64,000 nucleotides of DNA from Ahaetulla prasina (lineage: Eukaryota > Chordata > Lepidosauria > Squamata > Colubridae), in contig NC_080548.1 in assembly GCF_028640845.1 (NCBI RefSeq), positions 16,861,321 through 16,925,320 of the forward strand. The letters run 5' to 3'. The notes beneath the pieces are model-generated. The model was given only the letters and a program-made list of their open reading frames with translations, was not told where the DNA came from and did no database searches. Shown here piece after piece: positions 51,693 through 62,387 of this stretch (its first letter is position 1; every line of letters starts with the position of its first letter). The translations under genes were made by a program, and so were the position numbers.

Positions 51693-51870
51693 TGTTAAGT
51701 TCGGGAAGTAACGAGGCTGGAGACCAGGGTAGTGACAACAGCTCTTTAATATAGGGTGAACCCAGCAGCCTGGCTGGGGAAAAACCTCTCCTTATATACT
51801 GTTTAACCGGCGGCTTCAACCAATCAGCAACGTGCTTGTTTCCCGCCAAAATATTTAAAGATACATAACA
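51693..51870 (-). repeat. 5' LTR of the gypsy element
   Basis: 178 bp, TG...CA ends, TATA-like TATATAAGG on the minus strand, identical to the other LTR but for one base. Confidence 0.96.
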
Positions 51871-51914
51871 GCGGTGGGGGGCATTTTTGTTCTCCCCGGG
51901 CTCCGGAGGCTTTT

Positions 51915-52631
51915 CTTGAGCCTCCGGGATGGCGAAAATGGCCTCCCCAGGCTCCGAAAATGGCCCTCTGGAGGCCAGAAATGGGCCCATTAGTAGGCCC
52001 ATTTTTTGGGCTCCCCAAGCATCCGCGCCCGCCCAGCACTTACCTGCATTCAAAACGTGCCGCATGGGGACTCCTGGGAGGGGCGGGGTGGGGTGGGCAG
52101 GGCCAGCCAGGAATGGGATTTGGGGGTTTTCTGAACTGCACAGAATCTTGGCTAGAGGTTCTTCTCCCGAACCCCTGCAAACCCCCAGCAGCCCACCCAT
52201 GACTATGGATATTCAGCTACTGTTGCTTATAAATCCTGGTTTATTGATCAAGGACTGTTGGATTCAATTGGGCCGTGGTAGCTCAGGCTGTTAGAAGCCT
52301 GTTATTAGAATACAGCAGCCTGCAATTACTGCAGGTTCAAGCCCGGCCCAAGGTTGACTCAGCCTTCCATCCTTTATAAGGTAGGTAAAATGAGGACCCA
52401 GATTGTTGGGGGGGCAATAAGTTGACTTTGTAAATATACAAATAGAATGAGACTATTGCCTTATACACTGTAAGCCGCCCTGAGTCTTCGGAGAAGGGCG
52501 GGATATAAATGTAAATAAAAAAAAAAAATTGGGGCTGAAATGAGTGCAAAAATCTGCCTTGTATTTTTTTGTTTCTCTGCAAAAGAGGCTTCTGGTTTTG
52601 TGTCTTCTCAAGTTCCTTGCGAAGGTTTGGC
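51915..52631 (+). repeat. Flank segment duplicated inside the gypsy element
   Basis: Begins CTTGAGCCTCCGGGATGGCG, contains a SINE (52270-52520) and ends GCGAAGGTTTGGC. Twin of 49317-50029. Confidence 0.9.
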
Positions 52632-53089
52632 GGCTTCTTTTACTGTCAGACGATACTATGGTCCTGTTGCTGATGGGATTACTTTCCATTATCCATATCT
52701 GCCAGTCTGAAAAAGTTACTTTTTTGCCTGAAAGTTTCCTTTGGACAGTGGATTGAGATACATACATTGATGCTAGAATTTTAAAGATTAATATTCAATT
52801 GAAGCCAGAATTTTTCCTTATAGGGTTGATGGATAAACAGAAAAAAGCCACGGAAGATTATTTCAATGTATGATTACAGTACTGTGGCGAGATTACTGTA
52901 TCATATGCACAAAGATGGAAAGATTCAGCACTGCCCACCCTGGAGGGACTGAGATGGATCATCTGACTTCTTTGATTACAGAGAGGAGAATTACATTTAT
53001 TGGTGATTGGAAACCTCTCTTATGGACTTTTTGCATAAAAAATGAAAAAAATGAACTCGTGATTTATGGTTCTGGTGATTAGATGGATT

Positions 53090-53396
53090 CAGTGGTGGTA
53101 TTTAGCCGGTTCAGATCAGTTCGGGTGAACTGGTAGCGGCAATCGCGAGTTGGCCTGTCCACCCGCCCCGGTGCGATGCCATCCTATTTAGCCACGTTTT
53201 GGAGGCCGGGCGCATGTGCAGAAGGCGCGCACGTGAGCAAAGCACATGCGTGGAAGGCCGGACACATGCACAGGAGGCATGCACGCGAGCAAAGTGCATG
53301 CGTGGAAGGCTGGGCGCATGCACAGAAGGCGCACTGCAGAAAGCAAGCATGCACGCGGAGCGAATCAGTGGTAAAAATATGTGAACCCCACCTCTG
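53090..53396. mobile_element. hAT element with CATGCGTGGAAGGC repeats
   Basis: CAGTGGTGGTATTTAGCCGG ... GAACCCCACCTCTG with GATGGATT / GATGGGAT. The inside holds three or four copies of a ~38-bp unit (GGGCGCATG.ACAGAAGGCGC, GAGCAAAGCACATGCG). Confidence 0.8.
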
Positions 53397-53408
53397 GATG
53401 GGATAGAT

Positions 53409-53529
53409 CAGGGGTCTGCAAACTTGGCTCTTTTAAGACTTGTGGACTTCAACTCCCAGCAAAACTGGCTGAGGAACTCTGGGAGTTGAAGTCCACAAGT
53501 CTTAAAAGAGCCAAGTTTGCAGACCCCTG
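53409..53529. mobile_element. Hairpin hAT MITE (family A)
   Basis: CAGGGGTCTGCAAACTTGGC palindrome with perfect duplication GGATAGAT. Confidence 0.94.
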
Positions 53530-54119
53530 GGATAGATTATAGAAAGAATAGAGTCATGATTTAACTTTAGAGAGAGAGGTTAAAATACAATTGCACATAT
53601 AACTTCTGTGTAGGAATTTGGAAGCTTTATAGCATTACATCTTTGTTTACAGCTTTCTTTTTTTCTCTATTTCTGTTTTCTTATTGCATTTTTAGTTTTT
53701 TTTCCTGTTATTTCTTTTTCATTTTCTCTGTTCTAATTTAGTTTCTACTTGTGGTTTGTAAAATTTATAATAATTTCAATTTCTGCAGAATTCTTTTCAC
53801 CTTGCAAAGGATTTCTAGAGCAGCCTCCTTCCAATAAAATCCAGTTTAAAGAGCAAGATAACTGATAGGAAATCCATTCTTCGCAATGGCACAACATCCA
53901 AGTGTAGGACCATCTGATTAATACTTCTCTGAAGTTTTCCGAACTATAAAATGTCTCAGAGGAAAAGCTGATATATTGGAGGTGTGATTCTGGAAAAACT
54001 CATGAAGGCAGTTTCGCCTGCTTGTCCTGCAGGCCTGAAATGTGAGCTGTTAATGAAGGAAAAAGAAAAATAGCAGTGAGGGGAGGGGGGGAAAATAGAG
54101 GGTGTGTCCTTAAAACATA

Positions 54120-54593
54120 CCGTATTTTTTGGAGTATAAGATGTACATTTTCCCCCCTAAAAGGGTGAAAATTTGGGTGCCTCTTATACACCAAATATAA
54201 CCCCGCCCACCCACTGGCCCCCACCCTTTGGCCTCTTCCTCCCAGCAATTTACCTCCTTGCAGGAAGCAGCAAGAAGAAAATGCCCATTTCAGCTTCAGC
54301 ACAGCCTAATTAGCACAAGCTGATTGTTCCCGACTCTCAGCTGTTTCTGCAGGGATTGCCATTGCTTATTGCTGCAAGGGCCTCTGCTGCTTGCTGCAAG
54401 GAGGTAAATTGCTGGGAGCAGATTTTTTTTTTCTTGTGCTAATCAAGCTATGCTGAAAACGAAAATGAAAGTAAAGCAGGCTGTTTGCTGTTTGCTGCAA
54501 CAAGGAAAAATTGCTGGGAGGCAGAGGCAGGCTTCTTTTTCCTGTTTTCCTCACCAAAAAAGGTAGGTGCGTCTTATAGTCCAAAAAATACGG
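54120..54593. mobile_element. TA-flanked MITE (CCGTATTTTTTGG ends)
   Basis: CCGTATTTTTTGGAGTATAA ... CTTATAGTCCAAAAAATACGG bordered by TA. Inverted halves (AGCAATTTACCTCCTTGCAG / CTGCAAGGAGGTAAATTGCT). Contains the source of patch 2. Confidence 0.9.
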
Positions 54594-54827
54594 TATTCTG
54601 GCTGAAACCCTTGGTTTGAACATTGAACGCTTGATTTTCACCAATGACATTAGGGAGAGTAGGATCAAAAGAGTCAAGATGGTAGCCACAACTTCATGAC
54701 TAAAGTCTCTGTGGACACTTTCATTTCTTTATTTAAAATATTTATATAGCCACCCATCTTTTAACCAAGCCCCAATCAAAGAGGATGCACAGTGGCCACC
54801 TATGATGATGACTCCCGTCATAAAGGT

Positions 54828-55172
54828 AAAGGTTCCCCTCGCACATACGTGCTAGTCGTTCCCGACTCTAGGGGGCGCTGCTCATCTCCGTTTCAAAGCT
54901 GAAGCGCCAGCGCTGTCCGAAGACGTCTCCATGGTCATGTGGCTGGCATGACTCAATGCCACAGGTACACAGAACACTGTTACCTACCCACCAAAGGTGG
55001 TCCCTGTTTTTCTACTTGCATTTTTTACGTGCTTTCGAACTGCTAGGTTGGCAGAAGCTGGGACAAGTAACGGGAGCTCACCCCGTTATGCGGCACTAGG
55101 GATTCGAACCGCTGAACTGCCGACCTTTCGATCGACAAGTTCAGCATCTTAGCCACTGAGCCACTGCGTCCC
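54828..55172 (-). mobile_element. tRNA-derived SINE (GGCACTAGGGATTCGAA type)
   Basis: Complete minus-strand copy, GGACGCAGTGGCTCAGTGGC head to AACCTTTACC tail. Confidence 0.9.
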
Positions 55173-55210
55173 TCCCGTCATAAATGACATATAAAAGGGT
55201 TCATGTCTCT

Positions 55211-55882
55211 ACAGGTAGTCCTCAACTTACAACAGTTTATTCAGCGACTGTTCTAAGGCACAACGGCACTGAAAAAAAGTGACTTAGGACCATTTTCCAT
55301 ACTGAACGACCATTACAGCATCCCCATGGTCACATGATCAAAATTCAGACGCTTGGCAAATGACCTGGTTTTTTTTTTTTTTACATTTATATCCCGCCCT
55401 TCTCCGAAGACTCAGGGCGGCTTACAGTGTATAAGGCAATAGTCTCATTCAATTTGTATATTTACAAAGTCAACTTATTGCCCCCCCAACAATCTGGGTC
55501 CTCATTTTACCTACCTTATAAAGGATGGAAGGCTGAGTCAACCTTGGGCCGGGCTTGAACCTGCAGTAATTGCAGGCTGCTGTGTTCTTAATAACAGGCT
55601 TTTACCAGCATGAGCTATTCCAGCCCCCTGAGCTATTTGTCACGGTTGCAGTTTCCTGAGCTCATGGGATCCCTTTTGCGACCGTCTGACAAGCGAAGTC
55701 AACGGGGAAGCCAGATTCACTTAACAACCGGGTTACTAACTTAACAACCGCAGTGATTCCCTTAACAATGCAGGGCAAGAAAGATCGTAAAACGGGGCAA
55801 AAACTCACCTAACAAATGTCTCGCTTGGCAACAGAAAGAAATGTCTCACTCAGCTGAGGCTGTAAGTCGAGGACTACCTGTA
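55211..55882. mobile_element. TA-flanked MITE split by a SINE
   Basis: ACAGGTAGTCCTCAACTTAC ... AGTCGAGGACTACCTGTA; minus-strand SINE at 55374-55632. Confidence 0.87.
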
Positions 55883-55890
55883 CTGCGTGG

Positions 55891-56198
55891 CAGTGGTGGG
55901 TTTCAAATTTTTTTACTACCGGTTCTGTGGGTGTGGCTTGGTGGGCGTGGCATGGCTCGGTGGGTGTGGCTTGGTGGGCATGGCAGGGGAAGGATACTGT
56001 AAAATGTCCATTCCCACCCTAAACCGTGGGAAGGTTACTGCAAAATGTCCATTTCCTCCCGATCAGCTGGGACTCGGGAGGCAGAGAATAGATGGGGGTG
56101 GGACCAGTCAGAATTTTTACTACCGGTTCTCCGAACGACTCAAAATTTCCGCTACCGGTTCTCCAGAACTGGTCAGAACCTGCTGAGACCCACCTCTG
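55891..56198 (-). mobile_element. hAT MITE family B, two internal units
   Basis: CAGTGGTGGGTTTCAAATTT ... CTGAGACCCACCTCTG with CTGCGTGG / CTGCATGG. Confidence 0.9.
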
Positions 56199-56206
56199 CT
56201 GCATGG

Positions 56207-57284
56207 TCACGGCTGCCATCTTAATGTTTTTGATTCTCCCCCACCGACAGATATTATTTTTGATTCATATAAAGGGTGCAAAAAGTGTTTCTAAACTCTT
56301 TCTCAACATTATTTGATCCTCTGCTGAAAACAGAGGATTGAAGAGAGCGCAATACATACCCATTGTGTTCAGTGTCTTTGTTTTTGGTTGGGGGCTGTTA
56401 TTTCCCCCCCCAGCCACGGCTTGCAAAAGTCATCTTACTGCTTTGTCAGTTGTCTGTTGCTGCACAACAGCATTCTCTTCCACGGGGACAAGGTCAAATG
56501 GATTTTGCTAAGAGCAGCAGGTTACTTATTTACTTGGTCCTGCAGTGAAAGGTCCTGAATTTTCTCTGTTCCCATCATTTATTTTTGTTTGTTCTCAGGC
56601 CAGGGGAAAAAAAATAAAAAATAAAGCCAGTGTGGTTGTTCTTAAAAAAATAATGTGTGTCAGAGCAGGCATCAAGCGAGCCAAGATGTTCATCCCCAGA
56701 GATAGAAAGGGAAACTTCTAGGCCTGGATTCTCTTTTTTTTGGCTTCGTTTATTCCTTGGAATTATTTCTAGAAATAAATGGGATCCAATAGTGTCGACT
56801 GGCTTATTTTCTTGGGAGCGTTGGGGGGGGACAGAACAAATAGGCTGTGAGAGAGTTTAGCCTCTGTTTGGGGACAAAATGGAAAACATAGGACAAATCC
56901 ATAATCCAAAAGTCAAATTTGTATATTAATATTGCTATAATATTTAAATTAGGAGACATGGTGGCTCAGTGGCTAAGATGCTGAGCTTGTCGAACTGAAC
57001 TGGCAGGAGAAAGAGAAGAGATGAAAGTATTAGCCAGTGAATGGAAGAGTATTGTTGGCTCCAACCTTACTGCTTCCTGGTATGTATTCCCTATTTTATT
57101 TTCAAGAAAACCCAATCCTTCCTAAGACAACTGTGTAGCCCTACTGTGCAGCGAACAATAATAACCTAAGAATTCATACCCTCTGTTAAAACACTTCTGG
57201 TCTAGGAATTTAAGCCACAATAGTTGGACAAACTCTGGGATCTGGTTCACACAGCACGATCACCAGCAGGCATGATATCCTATG
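56207..57284. other. Intergenic sequence with one SINE head fragment
   Basis: Only the 45-bp fragment at 56953-57000 (GGTGGCTCAGTGGCTAAGAT) is recognised. Confidence 0.5.
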
Positions 57285-57292
57285 GTTTAGGA

Positions 57293-57826
57293 CAGTGGTT
57301 CTCAACCTTTATAGTGCTGCGACCCCTTTAATATAATTCCCCATGATGTGGCGACCCCCAACCATATCGCAGTGATAGGCAGCGATCTCAGCGCGCCTCA
57401 GCAGCCACAGAAGGGGGAAAAAAGCGGCAAACTGTTTTTTTGAATTTATCGCGCCTGAAGCCGTATTGGCTAGCGATCTGAACTGCTTGCGATTGCCTTG
57501 AGGACGGAGGCATTAAAGCGGAGACTCCTCCCCTATTAAGTTTATGGCACCTGAAGCCAGATTAGGCTAGCGATTGGGAGTGATTGCAGCTGGCTTGAGA
57601 GGGAGACATCAGAGCAAAGATTTCTCTCTTTTTTAGTTCATCGCGCCTGAAGCCAAATTCGACTAGCGATTTGAAGAGCCTGCAGCTGGCTTGTGGAGTC
57701 AACCATTGGAGCGCGATTCTTTGACTCGCAAGTATACTTCCCATATTTCCGATGGTCTTAGGCGACCCCTGGCAAATCGTCATTCGACCCCCAACAGGGT
57801 CGCGGCCCACAGGTTGAGAACCGCTG
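57293..57826. mobile_element. hAT element (CAGTGGTTCTCAACC ends)
   Basis: CAGTGGTTCTCAACCTTTAT ... CAGGTTGAGAACCGCTG with GTTTAGGA / ATTTAGGA. Internal GCGACCCCT pairs and three ATCGCGCCTGAAGCC-type blocks (about 115 bp apart). No transposase. Confidence 0.9.
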
Positions 57827-58005
57827 ATTTAGGACAATGTGTGATTGAGGTTTCTAAACTGAAGAAGGAATGGTTTCATATTGGTGAGGAACGAAAAAGC
57901 TTATTGTCTTCACATTTCAGTGAGCTGGAAATGCTGGGAATATGTTACTTAAGTCCTTACATGTGGACAGTATTAATTTGGGAGAAAACTTGTACATGTA
58001 CATGC

Positions 58006-58452
58006 TTTGTTGTTGTTAGTTGCGAAGTCGTGTCCGACCCATCATGACCCCATGGACAACATTCCTCTAGGCCTTCCTGTCCTCTACCATCCTCTGGAGT
58101 CCATTTAAGATCACGCCAACGGCTTCAGTGACTCCATCCAGCTACCTCGTTCTCTGCCGTCCCCTTCTTCTTTTGCCCTCCATCGTTCCCAGCATTAGGC
58201 ACTTCTCCAGTGAGTCCTTCCTTCTCATTAGGTGACCAAAGGATTTGAGTTTCATCTTCAGGATCTGGCCTTCTAAAGAGCAGTCAGGGTTGTCGTCTTC
58301 TAGTACTGACTGGTTTGATTGCCTTGCAGTCCAAGGGACTCGCAGGAGGCTTCTCCAGCACCAGAGTTCAAAGGCCTCAGTTCTTTGACTCTTAGCCTTC
58401 CTTAAGGTCCAACTTTCACAACCATACATTGCAACTGGGAAAACCATGTACA
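58006..58452 (-). mobile_element. BovB (RTE) LINE 3' part
   Basis: Minus-strand open frame with YGCESWTLRKAK, FELWCWRSLLRVPWTARQSN, SLEGQILKMKLKSFGHLMRR and KCLMLGTMEGKRRRGRQ, diagnostic of the BovB ORF C-terminus, then the 3' end GTCGGACACGACTTCGCAAC and an AACAACAA tail. BovB is known for horizontal spread between squamates and ruminants. Intact frame over 100 codons, 5'-truncated. Confidence 0.93.
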
Positions 58453-58950
58453 TGCTTACCTGAAAGTAAATTTCAACTGCCTTTAATAAGGGGTATAATT
58501 CTTTTGATTCTATGAGGGTGAAAGTGTGTTAACTATAGCTAGTTCTTAGACAATTCTGGCATATAATTGAAGGCTTCAGCCTGAGTTACAAACTCAATGA
58601 TCTTGTGGTTCAAAGGATATTAATATGTTTCTTGTGATCTTGAGAAGAGATTAATTATTCAAAACAATCCTTTGAAGTGTATTTGAACTACAGTGCATGT
58701 TTAGGAAGAGTTGTGTGTGAATCTCTGTGTTGTAAAGATAATTATGAGGAAGATGGGCGGTTGAGAAGTTTGATATATAAATAAATAATATCTGCAGAGA
58801 CTTTGACACATATGATTTGGGCTTGTTTTCTGGTTATTCCATTTTCGTTTAATATTCATGTTATTGTTGAAAGGATTTAGGGAAGAAAAACACAGTTTAA
58901 AATATTAATGAGGGGTTGAGAGAAAATGGAATACTTTGGATTTTTTAAGG
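58453..58950. other. Intergenic sequence without a recognised feature
   Basis: AT-rich; nothing recognised. Confidence 0.5.
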
Positions 58951-58954
58951 GTAA

Positions 58955-59312
58955 AAGGTAAAGGTAAAGGTTCCTCTTGCACATACGTGCTAGTCATTCC
59001 CGACTCTAGGGGGCGGTGCTCATCTACGTTTCAACGCCGAAGTGCCAGAACTGTCAGAAGACGTCTCCATGGTCATGTGGCTGGCATGACTCAATGCCAA
59101 AGGCGCATGGAACGCTGTCACCTTCCCCCCAAAGGTGGTCCCTAATTTTTCTACTTGCATTTTTTACGTGCTTTCAAACTGCTATGTTGGCAGAAGCTGG
59201 GACAAGTAACGGGAGCTCACCCCATTACGCGGCACTAGGGATTCGAACTGCTGAACTGCCGACCTTTCGATCGACAAACTCAGCGTCTTACCCACTAAGC
59301 CACCGTGTCCCT
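58955..59312 (-). mobile_element. tRNA-derived SINE (GGCACTAGGGATTCGAA type)
   Basis: Minus-strand complete copy with AGGTAAAGGTAAAGG at the tail side. Confidence 0.9.
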
Positions 59313-59544
59313 TTTTTTCAGGGTAGAATGTGGCTAAATGGAATTGCTTTGTTAAAAATCTATTTCATATCCTGGATTGAAAACATCCTCAGCCTTTGAA
59401 GTGGCTCTTTATTCACATAAATGGAAAGATTGTTTAAAATGATTCTGGGTGGTCAAGGTTTAATTTGTTTAAAAACGGATTGCTTTACTCTAGTATCTTA
59501 TACCATAAATACAAGATGCAATATATTTCTTTGTTATTATTCTC

Positions 59545-59651
59545 TATATGAGAGCATATGCACCAAGACAAATTCGTTGTGTGTCCAATCACACTTGGCC
59601 AATAAAAAATTCTATTCTATTCTATTCTATTCTATTCTATTCTATTCTATT
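59545..59651 (+). mobile_element. L3/Snake1-type LINE tail with ATTCT repeat
   Basis: TATGCACCAAGACAAATTCG, GTGTCCAATCACACTTGGCC, AATAAA, then ATTCT repeats. Confidence 0.88.
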
Positions 59652-60380
59652 GTTTCTCTGTATAAATGCCTCTGCATGTCTATGGTTCGTTGCACCAAAT
59701 CACTTTTTCTTGTATTATTATACATAATTTAAAAACCCTAAGCTAAATAGCATATATGTTTTCCCCATTCTGCTCTACAAAGATCTCCTGGGCAAATATA
59801 TCTACAGTTGTAACTAATAGCACACTTATTCCTCAATCTCTCTATGAAGGATGGCATTTTTATAGGCTAATAGCTAAATCCACCCAGGAGGGATTATAAA
59901 ACAAAACGGAGGAAAAATTGACTTGCTGCTTGAAGTTTTTGCTCTGTACTGTATAACTCAGTAAAATGTCTTTACTCAGGGTGCTGTAGATTAAAGTAAT
60001 ATTTCCTACCTGGTTTTTTTTTTTCTCTCTTTACAACCACTGTACTAATTAATCCCCCAAGCTGTTAGAACTGGTAAAAGACTTGTGGTTTTTAAAAGGC
60101 TGAACATCCTTTACTGTCAGTTGTTGGTGAAGTGCAATGCATTGGTGTGAGTGTGTGTCTGTGTATTCCCAGTTGCCACCCACCCACATGGACTGAGAAA
60201 TAAACCCCCTCAGGCCTGTCTATTCACTTTATTAAGCAACTGATGCTGGGGATTATAGGTATGAAAGTGCAACTCGTCTGAGCTTTGAGAGAAAAACTAT
60301 CCTGGCTTTAGTAACAATACAATAGGTGTAAAAAATATTACGTGTCCTAGCAGGATGGGCAGGAACCACGTTCTCCTTCC
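59652..60380. other. Intergenic sequence without a recognised feature
   Basis: No gene or repeat recognised. Confidence 0.5.
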
Positions 60381-60384
60381 AAAG

Positions 60385-60565
60385 GTGCTCCCCCCCCTCA
60401 TCCAAAGAGGCAACTGGACTTTTATTTTTCCTTGAAGATGTTTCTCTTCTCATTCAAGAAGCTTCTTCAGTTCAGAACTTCTTGGATGAGAAACGTCTTC
60501 AAGGAAAACCCCAAAAAATCCAGTTGTTTCTTGAAGAGTGGGGGGGAGCACCTTTGGGACAACTG
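60385..60565. mobile_element. Palindromic element, AGGTGCT...GGACTTTT family
   Basis: Arms (AAAGGTGCTCCCCCCCCTCA..GGCAACTGGACTTTT) and their inverse enclose CTTGAAGATGTTTCTCTTCT and its inverse. Third copy of the family at 11831 and 37511. Confidence 0.75.
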
Positions 60566-60587
60566 TGACCTGAAAATCTCCATAGAC

Positions 60588-60722
60588 CAGGGGTCTCCAA
60601 CCTTGGTCCCTTTAAGACTTGTGGACTTCAACTCCCAGAGTCCCTCAGCCAGCAAAGCTGGCTGAGGAACTTTGGGAGTTGAAGTCCACAACTCTTAAAG
60701 AGACCAAGGTTGGAGACCCCTG
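60588..60722. mobile_element. Hairpin hAT MITE (family A)
   Basis: CAGGGGTCTCCAACCTTGGT palindrome with perfect duplication CCATAGAC on both sides. Confidence 0.95.
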
Positions 60723-60744
60723 CCATAGACCATACTTGTCTGTC

Positions 60745-61010
60745 ACAGGGCCGCGGTGTAGCTCAGGCTGTAAGAAGCCTGTTATTTAAAACACAGCTGC
60801 CTGCAATTACTGCAGGTTCTAGTCCCACCAGGTCCAAGGTTGACTCAGCCTTCCATCCTTTATAAGGTAGGTAAAATGAGGACCCAGATTGTTGGGGGGG
60901 CAATAAGTTGACTTTGTAAATATACAAATAGAATGAGACTATTGCCTTACACACTGTAAACCGCCCTGAGTCTTCAGAGAAGGGCGGGATATAAATGTAA
61001 ATAAATTTTT
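60745..61010 (+). mobile_element. tRNA-derived SINE (GCCCTGAGTCTTC-tail subfamily)
   Basis: GGGCCGCGGTGTAGCTCAGG head to CCGCCCTGAGTCTTCAGAGA tail and AAATAAATTTTTAAAA. Confidence 0.9.
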
Positions 61011-61137
61011 AAAAAAATTCTCAGCAGCCAACAGCCAAGAATCAAGCGGGCGCTTTGCTAGAGAACACCCATACACCTTTTATCGTTGCTGCAACAACTT
61101 TCCTAAGGACAGTAATAATAATAATAGGATCATCATA

Positions 61138-61200
61138 ATTTATTATATTATATTATATATTATATAATATTATATAATATTATTATATATTATATTATAG
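61138..61200. repeat. AT-rich TTATATTA simple repeat
   Basis: Irregular TATTATATTA run, then a CA microsatellite at 61342-61366 close to the CpG island. Confidence 0.85.
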
Positions 61201-61429
61201 TCCCGCAAACCCCCCTTGTCGCGTTCAAGTGGCGCTCAGTGAGATTATCGGTCCTCTTGCTACAACAGCCCGTGTAAGCGGAATGAATTCGCCGTAACTA
61301 TTGCACGGCTTTATTTTGTTCTTTTTTGTGGCCATTTCATGACACACACACACACACACACACACAGAGTTGTTCTTTGGAAATAAATAAAAGCTACAAG
61401 GCAAAAAAAAAAAAAAGCCGTTTTTACAG

Positions 61430-61747
61430 GCCGCCCAGCTCCCGGTCCGCCCTTCTGCAACAAGCCGCCCTCAACCTCGCCGGACCTCACCTGTCCGCCC
61501 CCCACCCCGGGGAAAAGGGCGTGGCCTCCCCGGCCCCCTTCCCGCCGGACTACAAGTCCCGTCATGCCCCGCGCCGGCCTGCCTGCCTCCTCGCTCTCTT
61601 TCTCTCTCTCTCCCCCTCTCTCTCTCTCTCGCAGGAGCCGGGGCTTCCGGCGGCGAGGACCTTGAGCCTCGGAGGGACTGTGCGCGGCGGCGGTCTCGAG
61701 AGACGGAAGGAGCCGAGCCCGTCCGTCTGCCGGGAGGAGTAGCCCAG
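61430..61747 (+). promoter_or_regulatory. PHACTR4: CpG-island promoter and candidate untranslated first exon, probably PHACTR4
   Basis: A GC-rich, CpG-dense block contains ACTACAAGTCCCGTCATGC at 61549-61567, a close match to the ZNF143/THAP11 motif, then a CT-repeat initiator-like stretch (61590-61632) and GC-rich text ending CGGGAGGAGTAGCCCAG before a GTGAGG donor at 61748. No coding ORF with a recognisable product is seen, so the exon would be 5' UTR. The gene name comes only from conserved order (SESN2, MED18, PHACTR4, all on one strand in human); nothing in the exon identifies it. Confidence 0.6.
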
Positions 61748-61936
61748 GTGAGGCGGCTGCTCTCCCGCCTTCTCAGGTGCGTGAAACAAGTTCGGTCCAG
61801 ACTGACTCCAAACTCGCCCCTCCCAAGAGGGGAGGGGTCTTGCAGGAGACCCCCCCTCCTCCACTTCAGCCCATTTTGGCTGGGCGAGGGTCCCTCTGCC
61901 CTTGCTTCCCTTTCTGCGACCCCCTCCCCCTCTGAC

Positions 61937-62192
61937 CTGTCCCTCCCCCCACAACAGCCCTGCCTTCATCCTCCTCCTCCTCCTCTTCCTCCTGCCAATT
62001 CCTCCCCCCCAACAGCCCTGCCTTCCTCCTCCTCCTCCTGCTCTTCCTCCTGCCAATTCCTCCCCCCCAACAGCCCTGCCTTCCTCCTCCTCCTCTTCCT
62101 CCTGCTCTTCCTCCTGCCAATTCCTCCCCCCCAACAGCCCTGCCTTCCTCCTCCTCCTCTTCCTCCTGCCAATTCCTCCCCCCCAACTCCCT
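61937..62192. repeat. C-rich minisatellite, about four copies of a ~60-bp unit
   Basis: The unit consists of CCCCAACAGCCCTGCCTTC followed by a variable run of TCCTCC/TGCTCTTCC and CTGCCAATTCCTCC. Copies differ mainly in the number of CTC triplets. It lies about 200 bp inside the presumed first intron of PHACTR4. Reading frames through it give low-complexity Pro/Leu or Gly/Glu peptides and are not genes. Confidence 0.85.
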
Positions 62193-62387
62193 TGTGGTTC
62201 CTGTCTCCAGCCTTCCTCCTCCTTCCAGTTCTCCAGCCTTCCTTGAATTCCTCCGATCGCCCCTTCCTCATTCCATTCTTTTGGAAGCTTCTCCACTTTC
62301 TCCTACCTAGTCCCCCACTTTTGCCCCCCCCCACCCCAATCAGGACTTTTATCAGTGGTTGAAGGGCAGGAGGGCACCAGATTCTTG

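Larger units (their letters stand above)
48406..51870 (-). mobile_element. Ty3/gypsy-type LTR retrotransposon, internally rearranged
   Basis: Two 178-bp LTRs that differ at one position bound 3.1 kb. Five-base target duplications GCGGT flank it (48401-48405 and 51871-51875). On the minus strand the order is LTR, primer site, gag remnant, reverse-transcriptase thumb/connection, RNase H, integrase zinc region, [foreign patch], integrase C-terminus, polypurine tract, LTR, which is the Ty3/gypsy order. Protease, most of RT and the integrase core are absent and the frame is broken, so it is not autonomous. Two internal patches match downstream host sequence (see separate entries). Confidence 0.95.
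52632..53790 (+). mobile_element. L1-like LINE 3' end, interrupted twice
   Basis: The region 52860-53085 reads, with frame breaks, like the C-terminus of an L1 ORF2 (DWKPLLWTFCIKNEKNELVI). A hAT element (53090-53396) and a hairpin MITE (53409-53529) follow, and AT-rich probable 3' UTR resumes at 53538. Family assignment is tentative. Confidence 0.5.

Noticed and set aside
48300..51900. Endogenous retrovirus
   Set aside because: The pol order, RNase H and integrase text, tRNA-Ser-type primer site and lack of any env fit Ty3/gypsy; no retroviral envelope or gag motifs seen.
61562..62362. Long open frames of 200 or more codons on both strands near the CpG island
   Set aside because: They are low-complexity translations (Pro/Leu-rich one way, Gly/Glu/Arg-rich the other) of the C-rich minisatellite and promoter; no known family and no codon evidence.
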